Notes: generated by a model from the sequence alone, not told the origin. A DNA stretch of 64,000 nucleotides from Sporolactobacillus laevolacticus DSM 442 (GCF_000497245.1 NZ_AWTC01000010.1:1-64000), one strand, 5' to 3'; positions 18,180-28,065 are shown, counted from the stretch's first letter. Program-made: numbers and translations.

Positions 18180-19547
18180 TCAGCCGCCGTGGATCGTCCG
18201 TTGATGAACGTCTTCTTCAAGCTCTCCATCTGGGAGCACCTTTAACTCCCGCACCTGTTCAGATTTTTCTGAACGTTCCACGCCATCTGCGATATTAAAA
18301 ATTTCTGCAAAATGATCAATCGCGTGTTTGCCATGCTCACAGCAAGCGAGTTCCTTAATATTATTGATCGGATCACGAAGCAATTGGTTGATCATACTTT
18401 TCGCCTGCTTACTGATGACCTTGCGTTCCTGTTCTGTCATCTCGGGCAGCTTATTTTCAATACGTTTCATCGTCTCCGAATGAATTGAGAGTGCTTTTTT
18501 CCGCAGTGCCGAAATCACAGGAACAACGCCAAGTGTGTGCAGCCATTCTGTGTATTTGGCTTGCTGCTGATCAATCAAGCGCTCAATCTGAAAAGCTGCG
18601 TTTCTGCGTGCTTCCTGATTGCTGTCGATAATTCTCTCCAGATCATCAATATCAAACAGATGAACCCCCTCTAGCCGGGCTAGTTCAGGATCAATATTTC
18701 GCGGAACACCGACATCGACCAGAATCAGCGGACGCTTTCCACGCCTTGCAAGAAGCGGCAAAAGTTTTGCTTCGGTGATCAGAAATTCAGGAGCTGAGGT
18801 TGATGTGAAGACAATGTCACTTCTCTCAATCCACGCATCCAATGCATCGAGTTCTGCCGCCTGTCCTTCAAATTGCTGCGCTAGGAGGTCAGCTTTATCC
18901 TTCGTTCGGTTCATCACCGTCAAATTACGGATTCCGCTGCCGGCTAGATGCTTTAGCGCCAGCCTGCTCATATCGCCCGCACCAATCATCAGTACTGATT
19001 TATCTTCAAGCGGTCCAAAAGTGTCGTCAAGCAGCTTCACAGCTGCATAACTCACCGATACCGGGTGATCATTGATTTGTGTTTCATCCTGTGCACGTTT
19101 GGCTAAGGTTATCGCCTCTTTGAACAGTTCATTGAAGAATGTTCCGGTCGTTCCCGATTGCTGGGCGGTTAGAAAACTCGTCTTTACCTGACCGAGAATC
19201 TGCGTCTCACCAAGGATCATTGAGTCTAATCCACAAGCAACCCGAAATAAATGACGGATCGCTTCCTGGTCTTCTTTGATCACCAGATAGGGTAATAGAG
19301 TCTCGGGGGGCATCTTAAACCAATCGACAAAAAACTTCTTACTATAATATCGGCCAGTGTGCAACTGATCGCAAACGATATAGAGTTCTGTCCGGTTACA
19401 CGTAGACAGGATCACATCTTCAAAAATGCTTTTCGTTTCTCTTAATTCAGTTAGTGCTTGTTCTAAAGCTGATGGTTGAAAGGTCAGTTTTTCTCTGATT
19501 TTCACCGGAGTGTTTCGATGATTGACTCCAATTGTCAGAATGTGCAT
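18180..19547 (-). CDS. hemA: glutamyl-tRNA reductase
   Basis: 455 aa. Catalytic Cys in 'ILSTCNRTELYIV', the motif 'CGLDSMILGETQILGQVK', the NADP-binding 'SVLMIGAGDMSRLALKHL' and a C-terminal helical dimerisation domain. First enzyme of the C5 pathway, reducing glutamyl-tRNA to glutamate-1-semialdehyde. First gene of the operon. Bacillus subtilis has hemX between hemA and hemC; none is present here. Confidence 0.97.
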   Translation of the reverse strand: MHILTIGVNHRNTPVKIREKLTFQPSALEQALTELRETKSIFEDVILSTCNRTELYIVCDQLHTGRYYSKKFFVDWFKMPPETLLPYLVIKEDQEAIRHLFRVACGLDSMILGETQILGQVKTSFLTAQQSGTTGTFFNELFKEAITLAKRAQDETQINDHPVSVSYAAVKLLDDTFGPLEDKSVLMIGAGDMSRLALKHLAGSGIRNLTVMNRTKDKADLLAQQFEGQAAELDALDAWIERSDIVFTSTSAPEFLITEAKLLPLLARRGKRPLILVDVGVPRNIDPELARLEGVHLFDIDDLERIIDSNQEARRNAAFQIERLIDQQQAKYTEWLHTLGVVPVISALRKKALSIHSETMKRIENKLPEMTEQERKVISKQAKSMINQLLRDPINNIKELACCEHGKHAIDHFAEIFNIADGVERSEKSEQVRELKVLPDGELEEDVHQRTIHGG

Positions 19548-19683
19548 GAAACGACTTCCTCCGATCTCATTTGTTCAATGGTGAAGCTTCATCGAACAAT
19601 ATGGACGTAACTTAACCAAGTCCATTTAACCTCTCAAAAGTAACAAATCAGAGAGGCAAAATCAAAGTATTTGCGTTATTAAA

Positions 19684-19718
19684 GTGACATTTATCACTCA
19701 TTGTCACAAAATGTTCAA
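19684..19718 (-). promoter_or_regulatory. candidate hemA promoter with overlapping inverted repeat
   Basis: On the minus strand TTGAAC (complement of 19713-19718) and GATAAA (complement of 19690-19695) are 17 bp apart. GTGACA (19684-19689) faces TGTCAC (19702-19707), so an inverted repeat covers the -10 and spacer where a repressor would block transcription. A further CCTCT/AGAGG stem lies near 19630-19656 in the leader. The protein that binds is unknown. Confidence 0.4.
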
Positions 19719-19803
19719 ACTTTCTCAAACCGTATTTCCAGTTATGATTCAACCAATAATGAAAAGGACAGGAAAAGGATAGCAAATGACAAGGGAAAAT
19801 TAA

Positions 19804-20274
19804 TCATTGCTCGATAAGACGGTTCAAATTAGCCATTTCGATACCACCGACAGCTGCATCCCATCCTTTATTGCCTGCTTTTGTACCCGCGCGTTCAACT
19901 GCCTGCTCAATGTTTTCTGTTGTAACAATACCAAACATGACAGGAACGCCGGTTTCGAGTCCGGCATGGGCAATACCCTTGGAAACTTCGTTGCAGACAT
20001 AATCATAGTGTGACGTAGCTCCTCGAATGACCGCGCCAAGAGCAAGTACCGTGTCGTAACGTCCTGCTGCCGCCATTTTTTTAGCGATAAGCGGGATTTC
20101 GAATGCTCCGGGAACCCAAGCAATATCAATATCCGCTTCGCTAACACCATGACGTCTCAGTGCATCCTGCGCACCTGATAACAGTTTATTCGTAATAAAT
20201 TCATTAAAGCGGCTAACAACGATTCCAACTTTTAATCCTTTACCAATTAAATGACCTTCAAATGTTTGTCCCAT
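19804..20274 (-). CDS. ribH: 6,7-dimethyl-8-ribityllumazine synthase
   Basis: 156 aa from ATG 20274 with AAAGGAGAT upstream. Motifs '[20 protein letters not shown]', '[14 protein letters not shown]' and '[19 protein letters not shown]' are complete, including the catalytic His. It condenses the ribBA product with 5-amino-6-ribitylaminouracil; usually forms 60-subunit capsids. Last gene of ribD-E-BA-H. Confidence 0.97.
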   Translation of the reverse strand: MGQTFEGHLIGKGLKVGIVVSRFNEFITNKLLSGAQDALRRHGVSEADIDIAWVPGAFEIPLIAKKMAAAGRYDTVLALGAVIRGATSHYDYVCNEVSKGIAHAGLETGVPVMFGIVTTENIEQAVERAGTKAGNKGWDAAVGGIEMANLNRLIEQ

Positions 20275-20381
20275 TAAATGAATCTCCTTTTTCATTTCAT
20301 AAATTGTTTTTTAGTTCAAGAGACAGCGGATAGGAATCCTATCCTTTGTGAACGAACGATGCTGAGCCTACTTTTGGATCA

Positions 20382-21575
20382 TCAGAATGACATATGAAGC
20401 AGATGGCCCATTTTTTCTGCTTTCGTACGTAGATAGCGTTTGTTCGTCTCATTAGCCGCTATTTCGAGAGGTATCCGTTCAATTTGGCTTATTCCGTACT
20501 GTTTCAGTCCGTCAATTTTGAGTGGATTATTCGTCAAAAGCTGCACATTGGTGATTCCGAGATCGGCTAATATTTCTGCAGCTGAGCCATAGTCACGCAT
20601 GTCCGCTGGAAAACCAAGATGTTCATTCGCTTCGATCGTGTCATCACCGGCTTCCTGTAGTTTATAAGCTTTTAATTTGTTCAGCAGACCGATTCCTCGC
20701 CCTTCCTGACGCAAATAAATGACAACACCTTTTCCGTGCTGCTCAATCGCGTGCAGGGCAGCATGGAGCTGCGGACCACAATCACAACGTTCAGAGCCGA
20801 ACACATCACCTGTCAGACATTCCGAATGCAGACGAACAAGTGTCGGCTCATTTCCAGCGATCTGACCCTTAACGATGGCTATATGTTCTTTCCCATCAAG
20901 CGTTCCCTTATAGCCAATTGCACGAAAGTGTCCGTATTCTGTAGGCAGATCAACGTCCACAATACGTTCAACCTGGTGCTTTCTCCGATAATCGATCAAA
21001 TCTTTCACCGTGATAATTTTCAGATCAAATTTTTCAGCCATTTTCTCAAGTTCGGGGAGGCGTGCCATCCTGCCGTCTTCGCGTAGAATTTCACATATTA
21101 TAGCTGCCGGTTTAGCTCCTGCCAGCTCAGCAAGATCAATTGCTGCTTCAGTATGACCGTTTCGTTCAAGCACACCGCCTTTACGAGCGATTAGTGGAAA
21201 AACATGACCAGGACGGTGAAAGTCTTCCGGCTTAGCATCATCCGAAATGATCGCCTGAATCGTCGCCGATCTTTCAAAAGCGCTAATACCTGTCTTTACG
21301 GATCGGTGGTCAACACTAGCAGTAAACGCTGTTTCATGATTATCGGTGTTTTTTTCAACCATCGGTTCAAATCCGAGCGACTGAGCTAATGAAAATCCAA
21401 TCGGCGTGCATAGCAACCCTTTACCATGCGTTACCATAAAGTTGATAACCTCAGGTGTCGCATGCTCAGCCAGTGCAATCAGGTCCCCTTCGTTTTCCCT
21501 GCTCTCATCATCACAAACAATCACTACTTTTCCATTTTTTAAGTCCTGTACAGCTTCCTCAATAGAAGACAACAT
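20382..21575 (-). CDS. ribBA: bifunctional DHBP synthase / GTP cyclohydrolase II
   Basis: 397 aa. N-terminal 3,4-dihydroxy-2-butanone-4-phosphate synthase domain ([46 protein letters not shown]) and C-terminal GTP cyclohydrolase II domain with the Zn cysteines in '[20 protein letters not shown]' and the '[10 protein letters not shown]' catalytic motif. It supplies both precursors of the pathway. 17 bp downstream of ribE. Confidence 0.97.
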   Translation of the reverse strand: MLSSIEEAVQDLKNGKVVIVCDDESRENEGDLIALAEHATPEVINFMVTHGKGLLCTPIGFSLAQSLGFEPMVEKNTDNHETAFTASVDHRSVKTGISAFERSATIQAIISDDAKPEDFHRPGHVFPLIARKGGVLERNGHTEAAIDLAELAGAKPAAIICEILREDGRMARLPELEKMAEKFDLKIITVKDLIDYRRKHQVERIVDVDLPTEYGHFRAIGYKGTLDGKEHIAIVKGQIAGNEPTLVRLHSECLTGDVFGSERCDCGPQLHAALHAIEQHGKGVVIYLRQEGRGIGLLNKLKAYKLQEAGDDTIEANEHLGFPADMRDYGSAAEILADLGITNVQLLTNNPLKIDGLKQYGISQIERIPLEIAANETNKRYLRTKAEKMGHLLHMSF

Positions 21576-21592
21576 GTCTTACACCTCCATAA

Positions 21593-22249
21593 TTAATTGA
21601 TAAACCCGTTTGCTTGAAGTGTTTCATAGGTCAAATCCTTTTTTACGGGCCGTGGTTTTTTCTCTGTTTCCTGCTGATTCTGAACATATCTTTGAAGCAC
21701 ATCGCATTCGATATTAACCAGGTCTCCGATTTTTTTATCGCCTAAAATCGTTTGGCCCGATGTATGCGGAATCAGTGAAACAGTCAACATCCGCGATTCC
21801 GCCCCAAACACAGTCAAACTCGTACCGTCAATCGCAACCGATCCTTTTACCACAATATGAGGCAGAAGACCTGACGCTATTTGTATGTTGAGATAGTGGG
21901 CGTTCCCTTTAGCCACAATCCGGACAATTCTGCCGACACTATCCACATGACCGGTCATAAAATGTCCTCCATAACGGCCAGACGCCTGCATTGCACGTTC
22001 AAGATTCACCGGATCGTTCAGCTTCAGATCTTTAAGCGTTGTCGATTTGATCGTCTCCGGCATCACATCGACTGTAAAAGCTGCGCTAGAAAATCTGCTC
22101 ACTGTAACGCAAACGCCATTGACAGCAATACTATCACCGACAGACACGTCTTCAAGAATGTGTTTCGCCCTGATCGACAACTGGACTGCATTCGGACGCT
22201 TCGTGACTGAAGAGACACGTCCAATTTCTTCTACCAATCCTGTAAACAC
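21593..22249 (-). CDS. ribE: riboflavin synthase, alpha chain
   Basis: 218 aa. Two tandem lumazine-binding barrels, each with the SIAVNGVCVTV / SVAIDGTSLTVF-type motif. GTG start at 22249 giving the canonical MFTGLVEEIGRV; GGAG lies about eight bases upstream. It dismutates two lumazines to riboflavin. The start overlaps the ribD end by 19 bases. Confidence 0.96.
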   Translation of the reverse strand: MFTGLVEEIGRVSSVTKRPNAVQLSIRAKHILEDVSVGDSIAVNGVCVTVSRFSSAAFTVDVMPETIKSTTLKDLKLNDPVNLERAMQASGRYGGHFMTGHVDSVGRIVRIVAKGNAHYLNIQIASGLLPHIVVKGSVAIDGTSLTVFGAESRMLTVSLIPHTSGQTILGDKKIGDLVNIECDVLQRYVQNQQETEKKPRPVKKDLTYETLQANGFIN

Positions 22250-23343
22250 GATGAACACTCCTTCTCCGGTATCGCGGTAATCTTGAGATCGCCACCTATA
22301 TTTTCTACACGTTCTATGGACAACTTAGCCGCCTCAGCAAGATGTTCGATTCCGGATCCTCCAACTGCCGGAATTGCCTCTGTCCCGCCAATTAATTTCG
22401 GCGCCAGGTAAGCAATCAAACGATCAAACGACCTGCTCTTAACAAAACTACCGTGAACGGTCGCTCCTCCTTCAACCAATAGAGAAGTTATCCCTTTCTC
22501 ACCCAACAAAGCCAGAAGTTTCCTGACATCAATTTTCTCTTCCGGTAGTTGAAAAATATCTATATGTCCATGATTGAGCCGTTCAGCCTTCTTCTCATCA
22601 ATGGTATTTCCTGTCACAATCCATGTCGGTGCGGCGCTGTCTGTCACTAATCTGGCTTCTTCAGGAATACGCAGATGCGTGTCGAGCACGACGCGAATCG
22701 GCTGGTGTGCCTCATCATTTAACCGGACGGTCAGTTGTGGATCATCAGCCAAAACGGTTCCAATGCCGACCAAAATCGCATCATGCTGTTCTCGCAACGC
22801 ATGGACGTCATGTCGGGACTGGTCATTTGTAATCCACTTGCTCTCCCCTATTGATGTAGCTGTTTTCCCATCCAGAGTGCTCGCTATTTTCAGCGTGACA
22901 AACGGCGCACCTGTACGGATATAATGGAAAAAGAAGGGATTGAGTGCGTCCGCCTCTTTCTTCATGACTCCTGTATCCACTGTAATTCCAGCCTGTCTCA
23001 TCCGCTCTATACCTTTCCCGGAAACAAGCGGATTTGGATCACGAGAGGCAATAACTACTCTTTTCAGCTTTTTTTTAATGATCAGATCAGCACATGGTGG
23101 CGTTCTTCCAAAATGAGAACAAGGTTCAAGTGTGACATACATAACCCCGCCTTCTGCCCGGTCCCCTGCCATGCGAAGGGCATTCACTTCTGCGTGCGCC
23201 TCTCCCGCTTTCAGATGTGCACCCACACCGACGACGCTGCCGTGATTGACAACAACCGCACCAACCGCTGGATTTGGGCTTGTCTGACCTCTCGTCATTT
23301 GAGCAAGGTGAATCGCCAGTTCCATATAATCCTTATCTTGCAA
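22231..23343 (-). CDS. ribD: bifunctional pyrimidine deaminase/reductase
   Basis: 370 aa. N-terminal Zn deaminase (HAEVNAL and PCSHFGRTPPCAD) and C-terminal NADPH reductase (TLKIASTLDGKTA, LLVEGGATVHGSF). TTG start with GGAGGTG six bases upstream. First gene of the operon, behind the FMN riboswitch and its terminator. Confidence 0.96.
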   Translation of the reverse strand: MQDKDYMELAIHLAQMTRGQTSPNPAVGAVVVNHGSVVGVGAHLKAGEAHAEVNALRMAGDRAEGGVMYVTLEPCSHFGRTPPCADLIIKKKLKRVVIASRDPNPLVSGKGIERMRQAGITVDTGVMKKEADALNPFFFHYIRTGAPFVTLKIASTLDGKTATSIGESKWITNDQSRHDVHALREQHDAILVGIGTVLADDPQLTVRLNDEAHQPIRVVLDTHLRIPEEARLVTDSAAPTWIVTGNTIDEKKAERLNHGHIDIFQLPEEKIDVRKLLALLGEKGITSLLVEGGATVHGSFVKSRSFDRLIAYLAPKLIGGTEAIPAVGGSGIEHLAEAAKLSIERVENIGGDLKITAIPEKECSSCLQDW

Positions 23344-23369
23344 GCTTCACACCTCCATAAAAATGTTTA

Positions 23370-23411
23370 AAGAAAAAACGAACCCCTCGAAGATTTATTC
23401 TTCGAGGGGTT
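23370..23411 (-). terminator. expression-platform terminator of the FMN riboswitch
   Basis: On the minus strand a 13-bp stem AACCCCTCGAAGA / TCTTCGAGGGGTT with a 5-nt loop is followed by CGTTTTTTC. It sits between the aptamer and ribD, the arrangement of transcription-attenuating RFN elements; FMN binding should favour it. Confidence 0.85.
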
Positions 23412-23538
23412 ATCTATAACCATAAATAAATTAAATGCAGAACAAAGAAAGCGTTACATCTCCACGAATTTAACGAGTAAACAGACACCTTGTTTACTGA
23501 AAATTAAATCAGTGCTCATTCAGACGTACACTTTTTTC

Positions 23539-23677
23539 ATCCTTCTCCCATCCAGACTGTACTGTCGGCTTCAGCTTCTCACTGAATCAACCGTTTGCCA
23601 AAAAGGCAACCGGGTCGCGGGCTTACGTTTATAAACGAATCACCGCCGGTTGGGACTTTCACCCGACCCCGAAGGAT
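23539..23677 (-). promoter_or_regulatory. FMN riboswitch (RFN element)
   Basis: Minus-strand transcript contains the RFN consensus blocks: ATCCTTCGGGGTCGGGTG, AAGTCCCAACCGGCGGTGAT, AAGCCCGCGACCCG, and GACAGTACAGTCTGGATGGG, closing with GAAGGAT that pairs with ATCCTTC as P1. It lies about 195 bases before ribD. Senses FMN and represses riboflavin synthesis. Confidence 0.97.
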
Positions 23678-23701
23678 AATACTTACTATGAAATTGTCTC
23701 T

Positions 23702-23730
23702 AGTATAGCACACAACTTGCAAATCAAGTA
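23702..23730 (-). promoter_or_regulatory. rib operon promoter
   Basis: Minus-strand TACTTG (complement of 23725-23730), 17-bp spacer and TATACT (complement of 23702-23707), placing the start a few bases before the RFN aptamer. Confidence 0.5.
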
Positions 23731-23981
23731 GCAGGAGACATTTGGATTCCGTACTTTCAAACCATAAGTACCGGATAATCAATTACTTAAGGACGCTTCC
23801 TTTTATAAAATAGAATTGGTTATTTCTTATAACTATCGTTTTTCGAACTATTGAAAAACACCAATTTCCGGCTCAAAACAAAGTGCCTCAACCTTATATA
23901 TCAAAGATTCAATGGTCTTTTCTCTATTATTGCTAATGGAGAATGTTTCCGAGGTTACTACTCATGATCGTTAGTTCTCAG

Positions 23982-24608
23982 CTATTGATTTTTAATCCAC
24001 TCATCAAGATTCTTAAGGAGTTCGATCTGCTCGTTTCGATGAAGATATTTTGACTGGAGCACATTTTTCAGACAGGTTTTTCTAAGATTACTGCTCAGAT
24101 TTTTTTTTAGTATCTGCTGCCTGAATAAAAATAAAAAATCCAGATATTCTTCAACATTTCCACTCAAGTCATGTTCGATTTCGTCGCGCAGCTTTTTAGC
24201 ATAATAAGGACTTGCTCCGTCTGTTGCCACAGTTATGGTCAAGCGACCGCGCCGGATCACGGCGGGTACGGAAAAGTTGCCAAGTGATGCATCACCTGCT
24301 ACACAGATCAGTTGATTCGGTTGTACAGATTCAGTGATTTCAGCGTTGACTTTCTCGCTATCTGTTGCTGCGATGATTAGGAGAACGTCCTCCGAGTCTG
24401 TCCTTTTCCATTGCCGTTTTTTCCAAAGGATTACACCTTGTTCAGCCCATTCCTGCACCTGATCAGAAGCTTTTTCACAAATGACCGTGACTTGCGCACC
24501 GCAATCAATTAATGATCGGATTTTGCGGGTTGCCACATGTCCTCCACCAACGACTAAAGCAGTTTTGCCCGCCAGATTAAGATTGAGCGGATAATCGGTC
24601 ATAGTCAA
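23982..24608 (-). CDS. precorrin-2 dehydrogenase (siroheme synthesis)
   Basis: 208 aa MET8/YlnF-like protein. Rossmann motif 'KTALVVGGGHVATRKIRSLIDCGAQVTVI', then 'LICVAGDASLGNFSVPAVIRRGRLTITVATDGASP' typical of siroheme-synthase N-terminal domains. Oxidises precorrin-2 to sirohydrochlorin with NAD. Overlaps the ferrochelatase gene by 32 bases; last gene of the sulfite-reduction operon. Confidence 0.9.
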   Translation of the reverse strand: MTMTDYPLNLNLAGKTALVVGGGHVATRKIRSLIDCGAQVTVICEKASDQVQEWAEQGVILWKKRQWKRTDSEDVLLIIAATDSEKVNAEITESVQPNQLICVAGDASLGNFSVPAVIRRGRLTITVATDGASPYYAKKLRDEIEHDLSGNVEEYLDFLFLFRQQILKKNLSSNLRKTCLKNVLQSKYLHRNEQIELLKNLDEWIKNQ

Positions 24609-25326
24609 TAGACTCCCGGATTCTTTTTCTAAGAAGATGAATCAGCGAGGGATGGTAACCAAGCGGCTTGCACAGCACAAAGGAAAACCGGTTGACACTT
24701 GTTTCTATGGATTTTCTTATCGTCCTCATCAGAATCCCGGAAAATAATAGATACGGTACAATATAGACTTTGCCTGGTCCCTGCTCCACCGCAAGTTCAA
24801 GGCCTTCCTTCAACAAAGGTTTTGCGGCCGCCATGTAGCATACGGAAACAGGAGAGATGCCTCGTTTTGCCAGCATGGCACAAATCCTTGAAAAAGCGCG
24901 TGGCGTCTCCAGATCGCTTGAACCCCTGCCGACAATTAGGATGCTGTCATTTTGTACTGAACCGCTATGCTTTTCGTGGATACGCTCTACTAGAATATCG
25001 ATAATACTGTCGTCCACCCCGAAAGGACGTCCGTAAATAAAACGGACATTCGGATAGACTGCCCGTGCTTTCTCAATTTCATCAGGAATATCTCGTTTGT
25101 CATGACCTGCCGACAAAAGAAGAATCGGTTGAACAATCACGCAATCAGCGCCGTGTTTGATGCAACGGCTTATCCCTTCCTGAATGTCTGGTCTCACCAG
25201 CTCCAAATAACAAATCTGCTGAATCGGCACATTGATTTGATCCATACACTGTTTCAGAAAATGATTTGCTTGACGGACACCCTCGGCGACACGCGATCCA
25301 TGGCTGACATACAAAATAGCCAGCAT
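24577..25326 (-). CDS. sirB: sirohydrochlorin ferrochelatase (SirB/CbiX-like)
   Basis: 249 aa. Two ferrochelatase-like half domains; the metal-handling residues appear in 'AILYVSHGSRVAEGV' and 'QPILLLSAGHDKRDIPDEI'. Inserts Fe into sirohydrochlorin to give siroheme for the sulfite reductase. Shares one base with the upstream methyltransferase stop, so tightly coupled. Confidence 0.9.
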   Translation of the reverse strand: MLAILYVSHGSRVAEGVRQANHFLKQCMDQINVPIQQICYLELVRPDIQEGISRCIKHGADCVIVQPILLLSAGHDKRDIPDEIEKARAVYPNVRFIYGRPFGVDDSIIDILVERIHEKHSGSVQNDSILIVGRGSSDLETPRAFSRICAMLAKRGISPVSVCYMAAAKPLLKEGLELAVEQGPGKVYIVPYLLFSGILMRTIRKSIETSVNRFSFVLCKPLGYHPSLIHLLRKRIRESIDYDRLSAQS

Positions 25327-26099
25327 CAGAATACCTCCCTGAGTGTTCTTTGCTGCACCTCTTGACGTTCAAACCATTTCAGCTGCTCCCTAAGCTTCAC
25401 AACCTCTCCGACTACAATCATGGACGGATTATGAATCTGCGCGCTTTCGGATACCTCACAAAGATCAATTAATGGCGCGGTCACGGTCCGCTGATGTTCC
25501 GTCGTTCCCCACTCGATAATAGCCGCCGGTGTGGACGGACTGCGACCGCCAGCAATCAATCCAGCTACAAGATGCGGAAGGGTTGACACACCCATATAGA
25601 TGGCCAGCGTTTCTGCAGCAGCAAACTTCGACCAGTCTGTATTTTCCTTACTTCCTGCCTTGCAATGGCCCGTTACAAAAGCAACCGAACCGGCATAATC
25701 ACGGTGTGTGACCGGAATACCTGCGTATGCAGGCGCGGCGATTCCTGCGGTAATCCCAGGTATAATTTCGAATTCGATGTTTTCTTTTGCAAGTTCAACT
25801 GCTTCTTCTCCGCCACGCCCGAAGATAAAGGGATCTCCGCCTTTCAGTCGTACAACAGTCGCATACAAACCTGCATACTTCACGAGCAGACGATTGATCC
25901 TATCTTGATTCAACGCATGCATGTGGGGCTGCTTCCCACAATAAACCAGCTTTGCGGAATGCTTGGCCTCACGAAGAAGATCTTTGTTGACCAATCTGTC
26001 GTAGAGGATCACATCCGCAGTCTGAAGAAGCCTTAGCCCTTTGACTGTTATTAGACCAGGATCCCCCGGGCCAGCTCCTACGAGATAAACCTTTCCCAT
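25326..26099 (-). CDS. sirA: uroporphyrinogen-III C-methyltransferase
   Basis: 257 aa from ATG 26099 (MGKVYLVGAGPGDPGLITVKG) with AAGGTG six bases upstream; an ATG at 26114 overlaps the previous stop (ATGA) but has no ribosome site. SUMT motifs 'VRLKGGDPFIFGRGGEE' and 'IPGITAGIAAPAYAGIPVTHR' are complete. Uses SAM twice to make precorrin-2, drawing uroporphyrinogen III from the HemACD pathway and SAM from the metabolite that regulates this operon. Confidence 0.95.
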   Translation of the reverse strand: MGKVYLVGAGPGDPGLITVKGLRLLQTADVILYDRLVNKDLLREAKHSAKLVYCGKQPHMHALNQDRINRLLVKYAGLYATVVRLKGGDPFIFGRGGEEAVELAKENIEFEIIPGITAGIAAPAYAGIPVTHRDYAGSVAFVTGHCKAGSKENTDWSKFAAAETLAIYMGVSTLPHLVAGLIAGGRSPSTPAAIIEWGTTEHQRTVTAPLIDLCEVSESAQIHNPSMIVVGEVVKLREQLKWFERQEVQQRTLREVF

Positions 26100-26110
26100 G
26101 CAGCGCACCT

Positions 26111-26329
26111 TCATTCATAAGATTTCCGAGCCTGGATCAGATAGCCGGCTCCGGTCTTTCTAATGGTCTTTTTCTCAATCAAGGCGATATCTGTGATTTT
26201 TGGTTTTTTTAAAAAGTTATGTTGGATTTCCCGGTCCGCAATCCGGAATGCCGCCTCCTCACTCTCTGCAGCCGCGACAACCGGAATCTCTTCTTCTTCC
26301 GTGGAAACAATGAAACGATATAAGTCCAT
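26111..26329 (-). CDS. DUF3906-like small protein
   Basis: 72 aa from ATG 26329 with GAGGAG six bases upstream. MDLYRFIVSTEEEEIPVVAAAESEEAAFRIADREIQHNFL resembles the small DUF3906 proteins found beside sulfite-reductase/siroheme genes in Bacillales. A single alpha/beta ferredoxin-like fold is plausible; no Cys, so no Fe-S role. It is between the sulfite reductase and the methyltransferase genes with overlapping or abutting ends. Function unknown. Confidence 0.6.
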   Translation of the reverse strand: MDLYRFIVSTEEEEIPVVAAAESEEAAFRIADREIQHNFLKKPKITDIALIEKKTIRKTGAGYLIQARKSYE

Positions 26330-26349
26330 CGTCTTCTCCTCATTCCTTG

Positions 26350-27969
26350 TCAATTGTTGTAAGCTTTTAAAAGATCATCAAGAACAGACTGAAGCTTTTC
26401 CGTTCCCTGCCTGTTTTTAAAAGCAAAGAACGTTTCGCCATTTTCTTTTTCTTTTTTGAAATACAGCAGGAAATCTTTGAGCACATCAGAAATTAATGAT
26501 GCCGCAATTCTCCCTTTTAACCGTTCATTAAAATGTCCTTCGCCGGCGAGCGACCCCCCGACGAAGAGTTCATACGCATCGACAAGTTCATTATCTTTTG
26601 TCTTCAGTTTCAGTCCCTGAATGCCTATATCGGCAATATGGCGCTGGCCACAGGAATTGGTGCAGCCCACCATATAGATCCGTACTGGCACATCTAGACT
26701 TACCTCCTTGTCCAATCGGGCAGCGATTTCTTTCATTTTATCTTTGGTGTTCGTCAGTGCGAGATTGCAGAATTCATTTCCTGTGCAGGCCATTGCATAC
26801 CCGGTAAAAGGTGTCGGATGGATCGGGAACTTTTTGAAAATATCTTCGGATAGCAATCTTTCTAATTCATGATCGGGAATATTAGGGATAATCAGATTTT
26901 GAGAATTTACAGTCCTCAATTCCCCGTCACCGTAATGCTTCGCAAGTTCGGCAATCTCCAAAAAGTCGTCTGAATCGATCCGCCCCACCGGAACACTGAT
27001 TCCAACATAATTAAGGCCCACCTGTTTCTGAGGATGCGCGCCAAAAAAGAAACCGCCGTTCCATCCAACGATTTCATCCTTACCCGCGGTGGGGAGTGGT
27101 CCGGTTAATTCTAAAACCTTCTCTTCAAACTTTTCGATGCCCCAGTCGGCCACCAGATATTTCAGCCTGGCTCGGGCTCTGCTCTTTCTATATCCGAAAT
27201 CTCTGTAAAGCGTTGTGACCGCTTCAGCAACTTTTGTGACATGTTCGGGAGTAACGAAGACATTCAATTGTTCGGCGAGGTAAGGTTTCGCGGCAAGACC
27301 GCCACCAACTTTGACATGAAAACCCAGAACTTTTTTCCCATCAATGACTTTCGTAGCCGGTGTAAACGCGAGATCATTGATTTCCGCATGACCGGCATTA
27401 TAAATATTAGCGTTGATCGATATTTTGTACTTTCTCGGCAGATTGGAAAAATCCGGATTGTCCTGAAAAAAACGATAGATTTCATTCACGGTCGGTCTTG
27501 TGTCAAAGAGTTCATCTGGATCGATCCCTGCCAATGGGTTTCCGACAACATTTCTCGGTGCATCGCCCTCCGCTTCACTCGTTGTCAGATCAACCTTTTT
27601 TAGACGATCAAAGATTTCAGGCAAATGTTCAAGCGGCACCCAGTGATACTGGATCGACTGCCTCGTTGTAATATCCAGAGTGCCTTTTTCATATTCAGCG
27701 CCGATCTCCGCCAGGGCCACCGCCTGCTCATAATTTAAGATGCCGGTCGGAATTTTTACACGCATCATGAACAAACCCTTGTCCTGGGGCTTTTGCACGG
27801 TGAGACCGGCATATTTAAAATACATGTACTGATCTTTCGGAATCGATTCAAACCCGTTTTTTGCGTACTTAGGAATGTCTTCAAAAATCGATAAGCCATC
27901 TTTTTTCAGCTTATTGATTTCGTTTTTGTTTAATTGATCATTATCCGCCCATACTTTCACGTAACTCAA
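26350..27969 (-). CDS. ferredoxin-type sulfite reductase (NirA/Sir family)
   Basis: 539 aa siroheme/4Fe-4S protein with two ferredoxin-like and two catalytic repeats. Cluster ligands in 'ACTGNEFCNLA' and 'MVGCTNSCGQRHIADIG' (CX5C plus CX3C). Substrate arginines near 'TLDITTRQSIQYHW'. It reduces sulfite to sulfide with ferredoxin rather than a CysJ flavoprotein; nitrite reduction is the alternative, but the S-box and siroheme genes argue for sulfite. TTG start with AGGAGGAGG. No sulfate-activation genes (sat, cysC, cysH) are nearby, so the sulfite source lies elsewhere. Confidence 0.9.
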   Translation of the reverse strand: MSYVKVWADNDQLNKNEINKLKKDGLSIFEDIPKYAKNGFESIPKDQYMYFKYAGLTVQKPQDKGLFMMRVKIPTGILNYEQAVALAEIGAEYEKGTLDITTRQSIQYHWVPLEHLPEIFDRLKKVDLTTSEAEGDAPRNVVGNPLAGIDPDELFDTRPTVNEIYRFFQDNPDFSNLPRKYKISINANIYNAGHAEINDLAFTPATKVIDGKKVLGFHVKVGGGLAAKPYLAEQLNVFVTPEHVTKVAEAVTTLYRDFGYRKSRARARLKYLVADWGIEKFEEKVLELTGPLPTAGKDEIVGWNGGFFFGAHPQKQVGLNYVGISVPVGRIDSDDFLEIAELAKHYGDGELRTVNSQNLIIPNIPDHELERLLSEDIFKKFPIHPTPFTGYAMACTGNEFCNLALTNTKDKMKEIAARLDKEVSLDVPVRIYMVGCTNSCGQRHIADIGIQGLKLKTKDNELVDAYELFVGGSLAGEGHFNERLKGRIAASLISDVLKDFLLYFKKEKENGETFFAFKNRQGTEKLQSVLDDLLKAYNN

Positions 27970-28013
27970 AATAATCGTCCTCCTCCTGAATTGTTCATTT
28001 TTCTAATGGCATG

Positions 28014-28051
28014 AAAAAAAGCCTTCTCCATTCTGAATATAGGAAAGGCTT
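28014..28051 (-). terminator. terminator of the minus-strand SAM riboswitch
   Basis: Minus strand: AAGCCTTTCC pairs with GGAGAAGGCTT, followed by seven T. Lies between the aptamer and the sulfite-reductase start. Confidence 0.85.
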
Positions 28052-28065
28052 CGCTCATCATATTC

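Noticed and set aside
23579-23782. 67-residue minus-strand reading frame
   Set aside because: It lies wholly over the FMN riboswitch and rib promoter; the RNA structure explains the sequence.
26350-27969. Nitrite reductase role
   Set aside because: Family allows it, but the S-box riboswitch and co-transcribed siroheme genes without nitrate genes favour sulfite.
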